A stretch of DNA of 33,865 nt from Comamonadaceae bacterium (GCA_947454355.1 CANGKR010000009.1:1-33865); one strand, 5' to 3'; positions 1 through 9,008 are shown, numbered from the stretch's first letter. Numbers and translations are program-made. Notes: generated from the sequence alone by a model not told the origin.

Positions 1-2
1 AT

Positions 3-413
3 ATCACCGATGACGATATCTTGAACAGCATGGGCGATGTGGCCAACGGCGTGGTGACATCTCACCATTACTCGGCCTCGCACGGCTCCGCTTTGAACAA
101 AAAATTTGTTGCAGCTTTTGAGAAAGCCAACAACGGTCTTCGCCCCAACTTCATGGCCGTGGGCGGTTACGACGGCATGCGCGTGATCTATGAAGCCGCC
201 AAAGCCAGCAAAGGTGCGGGTGGCCAGGTCTTGCTGGATGCGATGAAGGGTCAAGTATTTGAAAGCCCACGCGGCCCGATGTTCATTGACGCGCAAACCC
301 GCGACGTGGTGCACAACATCTACATCCGCAAAGTTGAGAAGATCAATGGCCAGTTGTACAACCAAGAGTTCTCCACGATCAAAGACGTGAAAGACCCAGG
401 CAAAGCCCGATAA
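3..413 (+). CDS. Branched-chain amino acid type ABC transporter substrate-binding protein, C-terminal part (5' end outside window)
   Basis: The frame is open from the left edge, so only about the last 136 residues are present. This is the C-terminal lobe of a periplasmic binding fold type I receptor of the LivK/amide-urea class: it has the helix around GGYDGMRVIYEAAKAS typical of these receptors, followed by the region that closes over the ligand. It ends three bases before the livH-like permease, so it heads or belongs to the same operon. Family members bind branched-chain amino acids, amides or aromatic acids in the periplasm. The downstream oxygenase suggests an aromatic or similar organic acid here, which is inference. 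The specificity residues lie mostly in the missing part. Confidence 0.85.
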   Translation: MTDDDILNSMGDVANGVVTSHHYSASHGSALNKKFVAAFEKANNGLRPNFMAVGGYDGMRVIYEAAKASKGAGGQVLLDAMKGQVFESPRGPMFIDAQTRDVVHNIYIRKVEKINGQLYNQEFSTIKDVKDPGKAR

Positions 414-416
414 GTC

Positions 417-1292
417 ATGCTGACGATTTTGTTTGACGGCATTGCCTATGGCATGCTGCTGTTCATCCTGGCGGTGGGTTTGTCCGTGACGATGGGCTTG
501 ATGAATTTCATCAACCTTGCGCACGGAGCCTTCGCCATGGTCGGGGGTTACCTCACGGTGGTCTTGATGCAGCAGCATGGCGTGCCCTTTGCGGCTTGTT
601 TGCCACTGGCCTTTGTAGGTGCCGGTCTGCTGGGTGCGCTCCTGGAGCGCACCTTGTATCGGCCCATGTATCGTAAGCCGCATTTGGACCAGGTTTTGTT
701 CTCCATTGGCCTGGCCTTCATGGCAGTGTCTTCCACTGATTACTTCATGGGCTCCCAGCAACAAATCATGCAACTGCCCGAGAGTTTGCGGGGCCGCACA
801 GAATGGTGGACGGGTACGCCTTTTGAGCTGGGCATGGGCCACTACCGCTTGTTCATCATCGCGGTCTGCGCAGCTCTCACGGTGGGTTTGCAGTACATCC
901 TGGCCCGCACCCGCTTTGGCAGCCGTTTGCGCGCCAGTGTGGACGATTCGCGTGTAGCTGCAGGCCTGGGCATCAACGTCAACGTGGTGTTCGCTGCGAC
1001 CTTCGCGGTGGGCTCGGGCCTGGCCGGTTTGGGCGGTGCTTTGGGCGCTGAAGTTTTGGGGCTGGATCCAACCTTTCCACTCAAGTTCATGGTGTACTTT
1101 TTGATCGTGGTGGCCGTGGGTGGCACCTCGTCGATTACCGGCCCCTTGTTGGCGGCTTTGCTGTTGGGCATTGCCGATGTGGCCGGTAAATACTACATGC
1201 CCAAACTGGGCGCCTTCATCGTTTACTCGCTCATGCTGGTGATTCTCCTTTGGCGGCCTCAAGGCTTGTTTGTGCGCAAAGGGGGTGCATGA
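417..1292 (+). CDS. livH: Branched-chain amino acid ABC transporter permease, LivH type
   Basis: A 291-residue hydrophobic protein with about eight membrane segments. It carries the LivH family signature near residues 25-45 (GLMNFINLAHGAFAMVGGY) and the late cytoplasmic-loop region with GGTSSITGP. The length is normal for LivH (about 290-300). With LivM it forms the inner-membrane channel for a solute delivered by the upstream receptor. The start ATG lies three bases after the receptor stop codon. Its TGA overlaps the livM start in an ATGA arrangement, which points to translational coupling. The substrate is not readable from the permease. Confidence 0.92.
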   Translation: MLTILFDGIAYGMLLFILAVGLSVTMGLMNFINLAHGAFAMVGGYLTVVLMQQHGVPFAACLPLAFVGAGLLGALLERTLYRPMYRKPHLDQVLFSIGLAFMAVSSTDYFMGSQQQIMQLPESLRGRTEWWTGTPFELGMGHYRLFIIAVCAALTVGLQYILARTRFGSRLRASVDDSRVAAGLGINVNVVFAATFAVGSGLAGLGGALGAEVLGLDPTFPLKFMVYFLIVVAVGGTSSITGPLLAALLLGIADVAGKYYMPKLGAFIVYSLMLVILLWRPQGLFVRKGGA

Positions 1293-2275
1293 TGCATCCG
1301 TTGCAATCGACTTTGCTGGGGGCTTCACGCATTCAGCTATGGGAGCCACTTTTATGGGCGCTGGCCTTTGCCGCGCCTTGGGCCCTGCCTGGACACGCTC
1401 TGATCGTCAACGAGATGGCCATCGTTGCGCTGTTTGCCTTGTCGCTGGATTTGATTCTGGGCTATGCCGGCGTGGTCTCGCTCGGGCATGCGGCGTTTTT
1501 GGGCTTTGGAGCCTACACCGCGGCGCTGTTTGCCAAATGGGTGCACCCTGATCCGATCACTGGCTTGCTGGTAGGCATGGCCGCAGCGTCTGCCTTGGGC
1601 GCGCTGTGCTCCCTGACCATCTTGCGTGGCACCGATTTGACGCGTTTGATGGTCACCTTGGGCATGGCTTTGATCTTGCTGGAACTCGCCAATAAACTTG
1701 ACTGGCTGACCGGAGGGTCAGACGGCTTGCAAGGCGTGGTGATGGGCCCCGTGTTGGGACGCTTCGAGTTTGACCTGATGGGGCAAACCGCCGCTTGGTA
1801 TTCGCTCACCGTCTTGGTGTTGCTGTTCGTGCTGGCACGCCGCTGGATGCATTCGCCCTTTGGTGCCACGCTCAAAGCCGTGCGCGACAACCCATTGCGG
1901 GCCATGGCGATAGGCATTTCGGTGCATCGGCGCTTGGCTGTGGTCTATACCCTGGCTGCAGGCCTGGCTGGTGCAGCGGGTGCACTGCTTGCCCAAACCT
2001 CGGGCTTTGCGTCGCTCGATGTGTTCGCTCTCGATCGCTCAGCCGATGTGATGCTGATGCTGGTCATTGGTGGCGTGGGCTGGTTATACGGCGGTGTGCT
2101 GGGTGCAGTGGTGTTCAAGCTCTTGCACGATGTGATCTCGGGCATCACGCCGCAGTACTGGACGTTCTGGATCGGTTTGTTTTTGGTGGTGCTGGTGCTG
2201 GTCGGTCGTGACCGATTGCTCAAGCCCTGGTTGTGGTGGGGTTCACGTTCGACCTCGACAGGAGATTCCGCATGA
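1289..2275 (+). CDS. livM: Branched-chain amino acid ABC transporter permease, LivM type
   Basis: A 328-residue membrane protein of the LivM family. The diagnostic segment GYAGVVSLGHAAFLGFGAY is near residues 55-75, and the ABC-contact loop contains AVRDNPLRAMAIGI. I placed the start at the ATG that overlaps the livH stop (ATGA, 1289-1292). A second ATG follows directly, so the protein may be one residue shorter, and more upstream in-frame starts would lie inside livH. The stop overlaps the livG start in the same ATGA manner. It forms the second half of the channel with LivH. Confidence 0.92.
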   Translation: MMHPLQSTLLGASRIQLWEPLLWALAFAAPWALPGHALIVNEMAIVALFALSLDLILGYAGVVSLGHAAFLGFGAYTAALFAKWVHPDPITGLLVGMAAASALGALCSLTILRGTDLTRLMVTLGMALILLELANKLDWLTGGSDGLQGVVMGPVLGRFEFDLMGQTAAWYSLTVLVLLFVLARRWMHSPFGATLKAVRDNPLRAMAIGISVHRRLAVVYTLAAGLAGAAGALLAQTSGFASLDVFALDRSADVMLMLVIGGVGWLYGGVLGAVVFKLLHDVISGITPQYWTFWIGLFLVVLVLVGRDRLLKPWLWWGSRSTSTGDSA

Positions 2276-3042
2276 GCCCCCATCCCGTGGTCTTGAAGAC
2301 CGAAGGCTTGGTCAAGCAATTTGGCGGCATCACCGCGACACAGGATGTGAATCTGTCCATCGCCAAAGGCGCGCGGCATGCCTTGATCGGCCCGAATGGT
2401 GCAGGCAAAACGACCCTCATCAATTTGATGACGGGCGTATTGGAGCCGACCCATGGGCGCATCGTTTTAGAAGGCGTGGACATCACCCGTATGGCTCCCG
2501 AGCAGAGGGTGCATAAAGGGTTGGTGCGCACTTTCCAAATCAACCAGTTGTTTGCCAGCATGAGCCCATTGGAAACTTTGGCCATGGTGGTGTCGCAGCA
2601 GCAAGGCCTGGGAGGGCGCTGGTGGCAACCTTTGGGAGCCAGTCGCCGGGTGCTTGAACGCTGTGAGCAATTGTTGAGTTTGTTCCGATTGACTGAGGTC
2701 ATGAACCAGCGAACCGATGCATTGGCTTATGGCAAGCGCCGTTTGCTGGAGATGGCCATCGCGTTGGCCTGTGAGCCCCGCGTGCTCTTGCTCGATGAGC
2801 CTGTGGCCGGTGTTCCTGCGGGTGAGCGCGAAGAACTCTTGCACACCGTGGCGGCTTTGCCGGCCGATGTGTCGGTATTGTTGATTGAGCACGACATGGA
2901 CCTTGTGTTTGATTTCGCCACCCGCATCACTGTGCTGGTCAATGGCGCGGTGTTGACCGAAGGTACGCCTGCCGAGATCGCGAACGATCCGCAAGTCAAG
3001 TCGGTATACCTCGGTCATGGAGAGGAGTTGGCCCATGGCTGA
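2272..3042 (+). CDS. livG: Branched-chain amino acid ABC transporter ATP-binding protein, LivG type
   Basis: A 256-residue ATPase. Walker A is GPNGAGKT at about residues 40-47 and Walker B is VLLLDEP. The H-loop histidine sits in LLIEHDMD. The ABC signature is a variant: AYGKRRLLEMA replaces the usual SYGQQR form, which is a common type of variation in LivG proteins. The last 15 or so residues resemble the BCA_ABC_TP_C tail that contacts LivM. The start was chosen at the ATG overlapping the livM stop (2272) rather than an upstream TTG. It energises import together with LivF, and its end overlaps livF by eight bases. Confidence 0.92.
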   Translation: MSPHPVVLKTEGLVKQFGGITATQDVNLSIAKGARHALIGPNGAGKTTLINLMTGVLEPTHGRIVLEGVDITRMAPEQRVHKGLVRTFQINQLFASMSPLETLAMVVSQQQGLGGRWWQPLGASRRVLERCEQLLSLFRLTEVMNQRTDALAYGKRRLLEMAIALACEPRVLLLDEPVAGVPAGEREELLHTVAALPADVSVLLIEHDMDLVFDFATRITVLVNGAVLTEGTPAEIANDPQVKSVYLGHGEELAHG

Positions 3043-3781
3043 TCTGTTGCAAGTTACGCAGTTGAGCGCGGGTTATGGCGAAGCCGTGGTGCTCAATGGT
3101 GTGGGTTTTTCCTTAGCCGAAGGTGAAACCCTGGCCTTGCTCGGACGCAATGGCACCGGTAAAACCACCTTGATGGACACCTTGGCCGGCGCCACCCGCC
3201 AGCACGCGGGCGAGATCCTGCTGGGCGGTGCTGCATTGCACCGAATGCCTTCGCATGAACGTGCGGCAGCGGGCATCGGTTGGGTGCCGCAAGAGCGCAA
3301 TATTTTCAAATCTCTCACGGTCCATGAAAACCTGTCTGCGGTGGCTCGGCCTGCACGCGCAGGTCATGCCGCCTGCGCTTGGACGCCTGATCGTGTTTAC
3401 GACTTGTTTCCGCGATTGGCTGAGCGCAAGACCAACTTGGGCACTCAGTTGTCGGGTGGCGAGCAGCAAATGCTGGCCGTGGCCCGGGCGCTGGTGCTCA
3501 ACCCGCGATTGCTTTTGCTCGACGAACCCCTAGAAGGTTTGGCGCCAATCATTGTGGAAGAGTTGCTGCGGGCCATTGCCCGCATCACCCGAGACGAGGG
3601 TTTGTCGGCCATCATCGTGGAGCAGCATCCGCAGGCCATTTTGGCTATCAGCCACCAAGCAGTGGTGCTTGACCAAGGCCGCGTGGTGCATCAGGGGCCT
3701 GCTCAGGCGTTGCAGGCGCAGCCTGAATTGTTGGATCAATTATTGGGTGTGGCTCGTGAGCGCACCGCAACGAAAGGGTGA
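3035..3781 (+). CDS. livF: Branched-chain amino acid ABC transporter ATP-binding protein, LivF type
   Basis: A 248-residue ATPase. Walker A is GRNGTGKT (residues 37-44), the signature is LSGGEQQMLAVARAL, Walker B is LLLLDEPLEGL, and the switch histidine is in VEQHPQA. The ARNIFxSLTVxENL-type block after the Q-loop (QERNIFKSLTVHENL) is characteristic of LivF as opposed to LivG. I took the ATG at 3035, inside the livG 3' end. The next gene, a Rieske oxygenase, begins at the base after the stop. That spacing ties the importer and the oxygenase to one transcript. Confidence 0.92.
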   Translation: MADLLQVTQLSAGYGEAVVLNGVGFSLAEGETLALLGRNGTGKTTLMDTLAGATRQHAGEILLGGAALHRMPSHERAAAGIGWVPQERNIFKSLTVHENLSAVARPARAGHAACAWTPDRVYDLFPRLAERKTNLGTQLSGGEQQMLAVARALVLNPRLLLLDEPLEGLAPIIVEELLRAIARITRDEGLSAIIVEQHPQAILAISHQAVVLDQGRVVHQGPAQALQAQPELLDQLLGVARERTATKG

Positions 3782-4846
3782 ATGATGTTTCTCAAAAACA
3801 CATGGTATGTGGCGTGTCAGTCGCATGAATTGACTGACAAGCCTTTGGGCCGCAAGGTCTGCGGCGAAAGCATGGCTTTCTTTCGCGGCCCAGGCGACCA
3901 AGCTGCAGCGGTAGAAGATTTTTGCCCACATCGCGGCGCGCCTTTGTCGCTGGGTAAAGTGTGTGATGGCAAGTTGGTGTGCGGCTACCACGGTCTGGAG
4001 ATGGGCTGCGACGGCAAAACAGTGGCCATGCCCGGTCAACGGGTGCGAGGTTTTCCACCGGTCAAACGTTTTGCTGTTGTCGAGCGCTATGGCTTCATTT
4101 GGGTCTGGCCGGGTGATGCCGATCTGGCCGATGAATCGGCCATGCCGGTCTTTGAGTGGTTCGAAAATCCCCAGTGGGCCTACGGCGGAGGGCTTTACCA
4201 CATTGCCTGTGATTACCGTCTGATGATTGACAACCTGATGGACTTGACGCATGAGACCTATGTGCACTCCACCAGCATCGGTCAAACTGAAATCGACGAA
4301 ACCCCCAGCAAAACCACGGTGGACGGTGACAAGGTGGTGACCAGTCGCTTCATGCACGACATCAAGGCGCCACCGTTTTGGCAGATGGCCTTGCGGGCCA
4401 ATGACCTGCCCGACGACGAGTTGGTAGACCGTTGGCAGATCTGCCGATTCACCCCGCCCAGCCATGTGCTGATCGAAGTGGGTGTGGCCCTGGCCGGCAA
4501 AGGCGGCTACGATGCGGCGCCCGAGCACAAAGCTTACAGCGTGGTGGTGGACTTCATTACCCCTGAGACGGAAACCAGTATCCATTACTTCTGGGGCATG
4601 GTGCGGCAATTCAAACCGCAGGACGCTGCATTGACTGAGCAAATCCGCAAAGGGCAGGGTGCCATTTTTGCTGAAGACCTGGACATGCTGGAGCAACAGC
4701 AAAAGAACCTCAGCGCCAACCCCGAGCGCGCTTTGTTGATGCTCAACATCGACGCAGGCGGTGTCCAATCGCGACGTGTGATTGACCGTCTGCTGGTCCA
4801 AGAACATGCTGCCATGAACTCCAACTCAGCGCAGGAGTCCGTATGA
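3782..4846 (+). CDS. Rieske non-heme iron oxygenase, catalytic subunit (vanillate demethylase/phthalate oxygenase-like)
   Basis: A 354-residue terminal oxygenase subunit. The Rieske centre is complete: Cys48-x-His50 and Cys67-x2-His70. The mononuclear iron site is visible as Asp154, His157 and His162 in NLMDLTHETYVH. This length and layout are those of the VanA-like (type IA) oxygenases that hydroxylate or O/N-demethylate aromatic and related acids using electrons from a reductase. It directly follows livF and overlaps the ferredoxin gene by ATGA. I infer that the liv importer supplies its substrate. The substrate cannot be deduced from motifs; vanillate, a phthalate-like acid or a quaternary amine are all possible, and the nearby protocatechuate pathway makes a methoxylated or hydroxylated benzoate attractive. 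Confidence 0.88.
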   Translation: MMFLKNTWYVACQSHELTDKPLGRKVCGESMAFFRGPGDQAAAVEDFCPHRGAPLSLGKVCDGKLVCGYHGLEMGCDGKTVAMPGQRVRGFPPVKRFAVVERYGFIWVWPGDADLADESAMPVFEWFENPQWAYGGGLYHIACDYRLMIDNLMDLTHETYVHSTSIGQTEIDETPSKTTVDGDKVVTSRFMHDIKAPPFWQMALRANDLPDDELVDRWQICRFTPPSHVLIEVGVALAGKGGYDAAPEHKAYSVVVDFITPETETSIHYFWGMVRQFKPQDAALTEQIRKGQGAIFAEDLDMLEQQQKNLSANPERALLMLNIDAGGVQSRRVIDRLLVQEHAAMNSNSAQESV

Positions 4847-5124
4847 GCGCAACAGACCATGGCTTTGAAGTTGAAATCGCCAGCACCGGTCAAGTGATCG
4901 AAATCCCTGCCGGACAATCGGTATTGCACACCTTGATGTTCGAAGGTTTTGACATCCCCTTCGCTTGCGAAGAGGGTGTTTGTGGCACCTGCCTGACCGG
5001 TGTGAAAGGCGGTGAGATCGATCACCGAGACCAGTACCTGACCCCCGAGGAGCAATCCAGTCAAACGCAATTTTTGCCTTGCTGCTCCCGCGCCAAGTCG
5101 GCTCGGTTAGTTTTGGATTTATAA
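4843..5124 (+). CDS. Stand-alone [2Fe-2S] ferredoxin resembling the C-terminal domain of vanillate demethylase reductase
   Basis: A 93-residue protein that is only a plant-type [2Fe-2S] domain. The cluster ligands are Cys42, Cys47, Cys50 (CEEGVCGTC) and a fourth in FLPCCS (Cys80 or Cys81). The stretch DHRDQYLTPEEQ and the ending RLVLDL match the C-terminal ferredoxin domain of VanB-type reductases, which are normally about 315 residues with FMN and NAD(P) domains in front. Those domains are absent, and the preceding DNA is the oxygenase gene. It should therefore pass electrons to the Rieske oxygenase but needs a separate ferredoxin reductase that is not in this window. It overlaps the oxygenase stop codon and is the last gene of the operon. 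Confidence 0.88.
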   Translation: MSATDHGFEVEIASTGQVIEIPAGQSVLHTLMFEGFDIPFACEEGVCGTCLTGVKGGEIDHRDQYLTPEEQSSQTQFLPCCSRAKSARLVLDL

Positions 5125-5183
5125 ATTATGATTTAATTTATTAATTAAAATATATTCTTTTGTATTCATTTAAAGGAAGGCGC
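5125..5183. promoter_or_regulatory. AT-rich intergenic stretch with an A/T palindrome, probable promoter region of the S41 peptidase
   Basis: This 59-base gap is almost pure A+T until the ribosome-binding purine run near 5174-5180, in sharp contrast to the G+C-rich coding DNA around it. It contains a perfect inverted repeat, TTTAATT-TATT-AATTAAA (5132-5149), and TATATT at 5151-5156. It may serve as a weak terminator for the oxygenase operon or as promoter DNA for the downstream gene. No well-spaced -35/-10 pair stands out, so the role is inferred. Confidence 0.35.
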
Positions 5184-6695
5184 ATGTATTTACTGCGGCA
5201 CACAGCTTCAGCAGCCCTGCTGGCCCTGCTCACCGCCTGCGGCGGCGGGGGAGGGGCAGGTTCTGACTTCGGCTCGACGCCTCCTGTCGTCACACCAGTC
5301 GCGACTTCGACTGGCCTGGCCTAAATATGTGCGCCTGAAAACCCTTTGGTCAAGGACGCATTGGAAAAGACCCGTACAGGCACCCTGAGCGACGAGAAGA
5401 AGTGGATCCAGGCCTACATGACTGAGCGCTATCTTTGGTACCGCGACATGCCCAATCTCAATGCCGACAGTGCGCGCTACCAGGTCAACACCAATGGCGC
5501 TATCAATGCCGTCCGGTCATTGGCCAATTATTTTTACGACAGTTTGACGCCCCTCAAAACTGCTTCGGGCACGGCCGTTGACAAATTCAGCTTTTTGATC
5601 GACACGGGCTCCTGGAACAGTTTTGTCGACAGCACTGATCTGGGCTACGGTTGGATGCTCAAGTCCAGCAGCGCCACGGGCCAGCGCGTGGTCACCGTGA
5701 GCTATGTGTCCCCCAACTCTCCAGCCATGGCGGCCGGTATCCAGCGCGGCGATCAGGTGGTCAGCATCGATGGCGCCTTGGCCAGCGACACCAGCGCCAG
5801 TGCCATGGCGATCTTCAGCGAAGGCACTTACCCCACCCGCGCGGCTTCGCATGCGATGGTCTTGTCGCGTGCGGGCACGAGCCTGTCCAAAACTTTGGTG
5901 GCCAGCACCGTCAATTTGCAGCAAGCCGAATACAAGTTGGTCAACAGCAATGGCCGCACCGCAGGCTATGTGTTGTTCAACAGCCATGTGCCTAATGCCG
6001 AAAGCTATCTCATCAAGGCCATGACCGCTTTCAAACAACAAAACGTGAAGGAGTTGGTGGTCGATTTGCGTTACAACACCGGTGGGTATTTGAGCATCGC
6101 CAATGCCCTGGCCTATGCTGTGGCGGGCGATGCGCGAGCCAAGGGCTGTGTGTTTGAACTGGCCCGCTATTCTGACAAGCGCAGTTCAGAAAACTACCCC
6201 ATGACGTTCTCTAATGTCGGCTTGTCGAATCAGATCTACCCCACACTCGGCTTGTCCAAAATTTACGTGCTGGTCTCGGGCAGCACCTGCTCAGCCAGTG
6301 AGTCCTTCGTGAATGGTTTGCGCGGTATCGATGTCGAGGTGGAGTTGATTGGTACCACCACCTGCGGCAAGCCTTATGGTTTTGTGCCGCAAGACAATTG
6401 CGGGCTGACATACGCTGCCATGGAAATCGAAGGCGTTAATGCCAAAGGCCAGGGCGGATACTCCGAAGGTATGGTGCCGCAATGTGCTGTCAATGATGAC
6501 GTGAACCATGCTTTGGGCGATCCGGCCGAAGCGCTGTTGTCTGTGGCATTCAAGCGCATGCAGGGCATGAGCTGTGCCCAAGCAGCTGGTTTGACCCTGG
6601 GTTCGAAATCCTTGTCTAGCATAGCGCTGCGTGATGACGGTGTGCTCATGCGGCCGCAGTGGCAGCAGAACAAAATCTGGCCCACAGTCCATTGA
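5184..6695 (+). pseudogene. S41 family (C-terminal processing) peptidase lipoprotein with a disrupted N-terminus
   Basis: A start at 5184, after a purine-rich site, gives a lipoprotein signal peptide with lipobox LTAC and a Gly-rich linker. Near 5280 the linker seems to slip one base: the next frame reads a Pro/Val/Thr linker, TPPVVTPVATSTGLA. That frame hits TAA at 5323 and then continues ICAPE. Around 5338-5340 the reading returns to the original frame as NPLVKDALEK and is open to 6695. Taken literally, translation from 5184 stops at TGA 5337. The remaining 449 codons are intact: a PDZ-like segment (SPNSPAMAAGIQRGDQVVSIDG), a catalytic Ser in SASE (6291-6302) and the Lys of CGKPYG (codon 6369). 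So the protease body is sound but lacks export. It could be a decayed gene, a sequencing artefact in C and A runs, or a gene using an internal start near 5346. Confidence 0.62.
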
Positions 6696-6704
6696 CTCTG
6701 ATTG

Positions 6705-6735
6705 CTGGGACAATGTGAGGATGCACATTTCCCAG
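6705..6735 (+). terminator. Strong stem-loop just after the S41 peptidase
   Basis: Ten bases after the stop codon, CTGGGA (6705-6710) pairs with TCCCAG (6730-6735), and AATGTG (6712-6717) pairs with CACATT (6724-6729). This gives twelve base pairs with one bulged base and a six-base loop. There is no clear T run after it, so it is a terminator-like or mRNA-end structure rather than a textbook intrinsic terminator. Confidence 0.45.
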
Positions 6736-6829
6736 GACACGGTATGAAACTCGGCTGGATCCGCAGCGGCGAGGTCGGTAAAACCATAGCTGGCGGCATC
6801 TGGGCTCGCCGCGATAGGAACACTTGAAG

Positions 6830-7774
6830 ATGTTGGACATACTGGCCATCACCTGCCCGATTTACTTGGTGATTGCCTTGGGTTACGGATGTACCCGCCA
6901 AGGCATCTTCCAGTCCAGTGACCTCAAGGCCTTTGGCAAATTCACGATCAACCTGGCCTTGCCCGCGCTGCTGTTCACCAATGTGTCCGAGCGCGCGCTG
7001 ACCGAGATCCTGAACCCGCCTTACATGCTGGCCTATGGAGCAGGCTGCCTGGTCATGGCCCTGGCGGGCCTGTGGTGGGGACAGCACCTCAAGGGGGCGT
7101 CCTTGAGTTACAGCAGTATGTTGGCTATGGGCATGAGTTGCCCCAACAGTGGCTTTGTGGGTTACCCGATTTTATTGATGATGCTCGGCCCGGTGGCCGG
7201 GGTGTGCTTGGCGTTGAATGTGATGGTGGAAGTGATGGTGGTCATTCCGCTTCTGTTGGCAGTGGCCGACCACCAACAAGGTGCTACAGGCCATTGGACG
7301 CAAGGCGTCCAGAAGACTCTGTGGGGGCTCATGCGTAATCCTTTGATGTTGAGCATCGCCGCAGGCGCCGCCTTTTCCCTCGGTGGCGGTGAGATGCCCC
7401 CGTTTTTGATGCGCACCGTGCATTTGTTCGCGCAGGCCACCGCGGTGTTGGCGCTGTTTGTGATCGGCGGCTCACTGGTGGGCTTGCGTTTGCAGGGGCA
7501 ACGCAGCACCGTGAGCCTGATCGCTTTCGCCAAATTGGTAGTGCATCCACTGGTGGTGGCGGGCTTGGTCGCGTGGCTCTTGCCTGTAGCCGACCCGACG
7601 ATGCGCATCGCGGTCGTCCTCTCGAGTGCCATGCCGATGATGGGCATTTACACCATCCTGTCGCAGCGCCATGGCCATGAAGCCATCAGTGCTGCTGCCT
7701 TGCTGGTAACCACTGTGGCTTCTTTTTTCACTGTCAACGGATTGCTGTGGGTCTTACACAGCGTGAACGCATGA
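6830..7774 (+). CDS. AEC (auxin efflux carrier) family transporter
   Basis: A 314-residue, strongly hydrophobic protein of the Mem_trans/AEC family with about ten membrane helices. It has the conserved first-half segment MSCPNSGFVGYPI and a second half ending in SAMPMMGIYTILSQRHG. Bacterial members export or import organic acids such as malate or malonate; the substrate here is unknown. I chose the ATG at 6830 because AGGAA lies nine bases upstream; a TTG at 6824 would be too close to it. The stop codon overlaps the start of the MFS gene (ATGA), so the two carriers are probably co-transcribed. Confidence 0.85.
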   Translation: MLDILAITCPIYLVIALGYGCTRQGIFQSSDLKAFGKFTINLALPALLFTNVSERALTEILNPPYMLAYGAGCLVMALAGLWWGQHLKGASLSYSSMLAMGMSCPNSGFVGYPILLMMLGPVAGVCLALNVMVEVMVVIPLLLAVADHQQGATGHWTQGVQKTLWGLMRNPLMLSIAAGAAFSLGGGEMPPFLMRTVHLFAQATAVLALFVIGGSLVGLRLQGQRSTVSLIAFAKLVVHPLVVAGLVAWLLPVADPTMRIAVVLSSAMPMMGIYTILSQRHGHEAISAAALLVTTVASFFTVNGLLWVLHSVNA

Positions 7775-8949
7775 GTACGAATTCGCCCGTGCAGTTGGTC
7801 GCGTGGTCTGCTTTTGCCAGCATGGCCGCCATGCGCATTTGTGACCCGATGTTGGTGGACCTGGGGCGAACCTTCGGCGTGACCACGGGCGAAGCCGCGC
7901 AAGTCATCACCGCCTACATGGTGGCCTATGGCGTCTTGCAATTGTTCTATGGCCCCTTGGGCGACCGATTGGGCAAGTTGCGGGTGATTTGGCTGGCCAC
8001 CTTCGCTTGTGGTGTGTTGAGTTTGGTCACCGCCGCGGCCCCCAACTTGTTGAGCCTGGTGGCAGCGCGAGCAGCCATGGGCGCGGCGGCGGCCGGCATC
8101 ATCCCGTTGTCGGTGGCCTGGGTGGGTGACCAAGTGCCCTATGCTCAACGTCAAGAGGCGCTGGCGCGTTTGATGGGTGCCACGGTCATGGGCATGATGG
8201 TGGGCCAATGGTTTGGCGGCTGGGCCACCGAGCATTGGGGGTGGCGTTACGGGCTTGCCGGTTTGGCCGTTTTGTTTGCCATGGCCGTGTGGCGCATGCA
8301 CCGCAGCCTGCAACAACTGCCCGCCTTTGTGCCTCCGACCGAACACATGCCTTGGGTGCAATATTGGCAAGCCACTGCCCGCTTGTGGACCCAGCCGCGG
8401 GTGCGTTGGGTGCTGACGATGACTTTCGCTGAAGGCGCTTTGGTGATGGGCACTGTGGCCTTCATGCCCAGCCGCTTGGTGGACCTGGGTTTGTCGGTGT
8501 CGCAGGCCGGTACGGCGATGGTGCTTTACGGCGCTTGTGGTCTGGCCTACAGCCAGTTGGCCAAGGTCAGTTTGGCGCGTTGGGGCGAGCAAGGCTTGGC
8601 GCGTGGCGGCGGTGCCTTGGTGGCTTTGGGTTTGTTGTCGCTGTCACTTGCCCCAGGCCCCGGCTGGGCGGTGCTGGCCTGCCCCTTGGCTGGCTGGGGC
8701 TTTTACATGATGCATAACACTTTGCAAACGCAGGCCACTCAAATGGCTCCCGAGGCCCGCAGCATGGCGGTGACTTTGTTTGCATGCACGCTCTTCCTCG
8801 GGCAAACGGCGGGTGTGGCCCTGGTGGCGCTGTGTCTGGATGCAGGCGGTTTGCAAGCCGCTCTCGGTATTGCGGCTGGTGCGGTGCTGCTGCTCGGTCT
8901 TTTTATGGCCAAAGGCTTGCAGCCTAAGACTTTGCTCAGTCCGCCTTGA
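7771..8949 (+). CDS. Major facilitator superfamily transporter
   Basis: A 392-residue protein with about twelve membrane segments. After helix 2 it carries the MFS loop motif GPLGDRLGKLR (residues about 54-64). The N-terminal half resembles drug/H+ antiporter family 1 (Bcr/CflA or AraJ-like) proteins. The start is the ATG overlapping the AEC stop. It ends 59 bases from the convergent LysR gene. Whether it moves a pathway intermediate such as protocatechuate is unknown; sequence alone does not place it with the aromatic acid/H+ symporters. Confidence 0.83.
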   Translation: MSTNSPVQLVAWSAFASMAAMRICDPMLVDLGRTFGVTTGEAAQVITAYMVAYGVLQLFYGPLGDRLGKLRVIWLATFACGVLSLVTAAAPNLLSLVAARAAMGAAAAGIIPLSVAWVGDQVPYAQRQEALARLMGATVMGMMVGQWFGGWATEHWGWRYGLAGLAVLFAMAVWRMHRSLQQLPAFVPPTEHMPWVQYWQATARLWTQPRVRWVLTMTFAEGALVMGTVAFMPSRLVDLGLSVSQAGTAMVLYGACGLAYSQLAKVSLARWGEQGLARGGGALVALGLLSLSLAPGPGWAVLACPLAGWGFYMMHNTLQTQATQMAPEARSMAVTLFACTLFLGQTAGVALVALCLDAGGLQAALGIAAGAVLLLGLFMAKGLQPKTLLSPP

Positions 8950-9008
8950 CTTTTCCCGATCTGATCAGAGCTCGCCAGCAGGCGCGGATTTCAGTTGCGC
9001 GTTGGTGT

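Noticed and set aside
3740-4807. A 355-codon minus-strand open frame opposite the Rieske oxygenase
   Set aside because: The plus strand has complete Rieske and iron motifs; the minus reading shows no family features.
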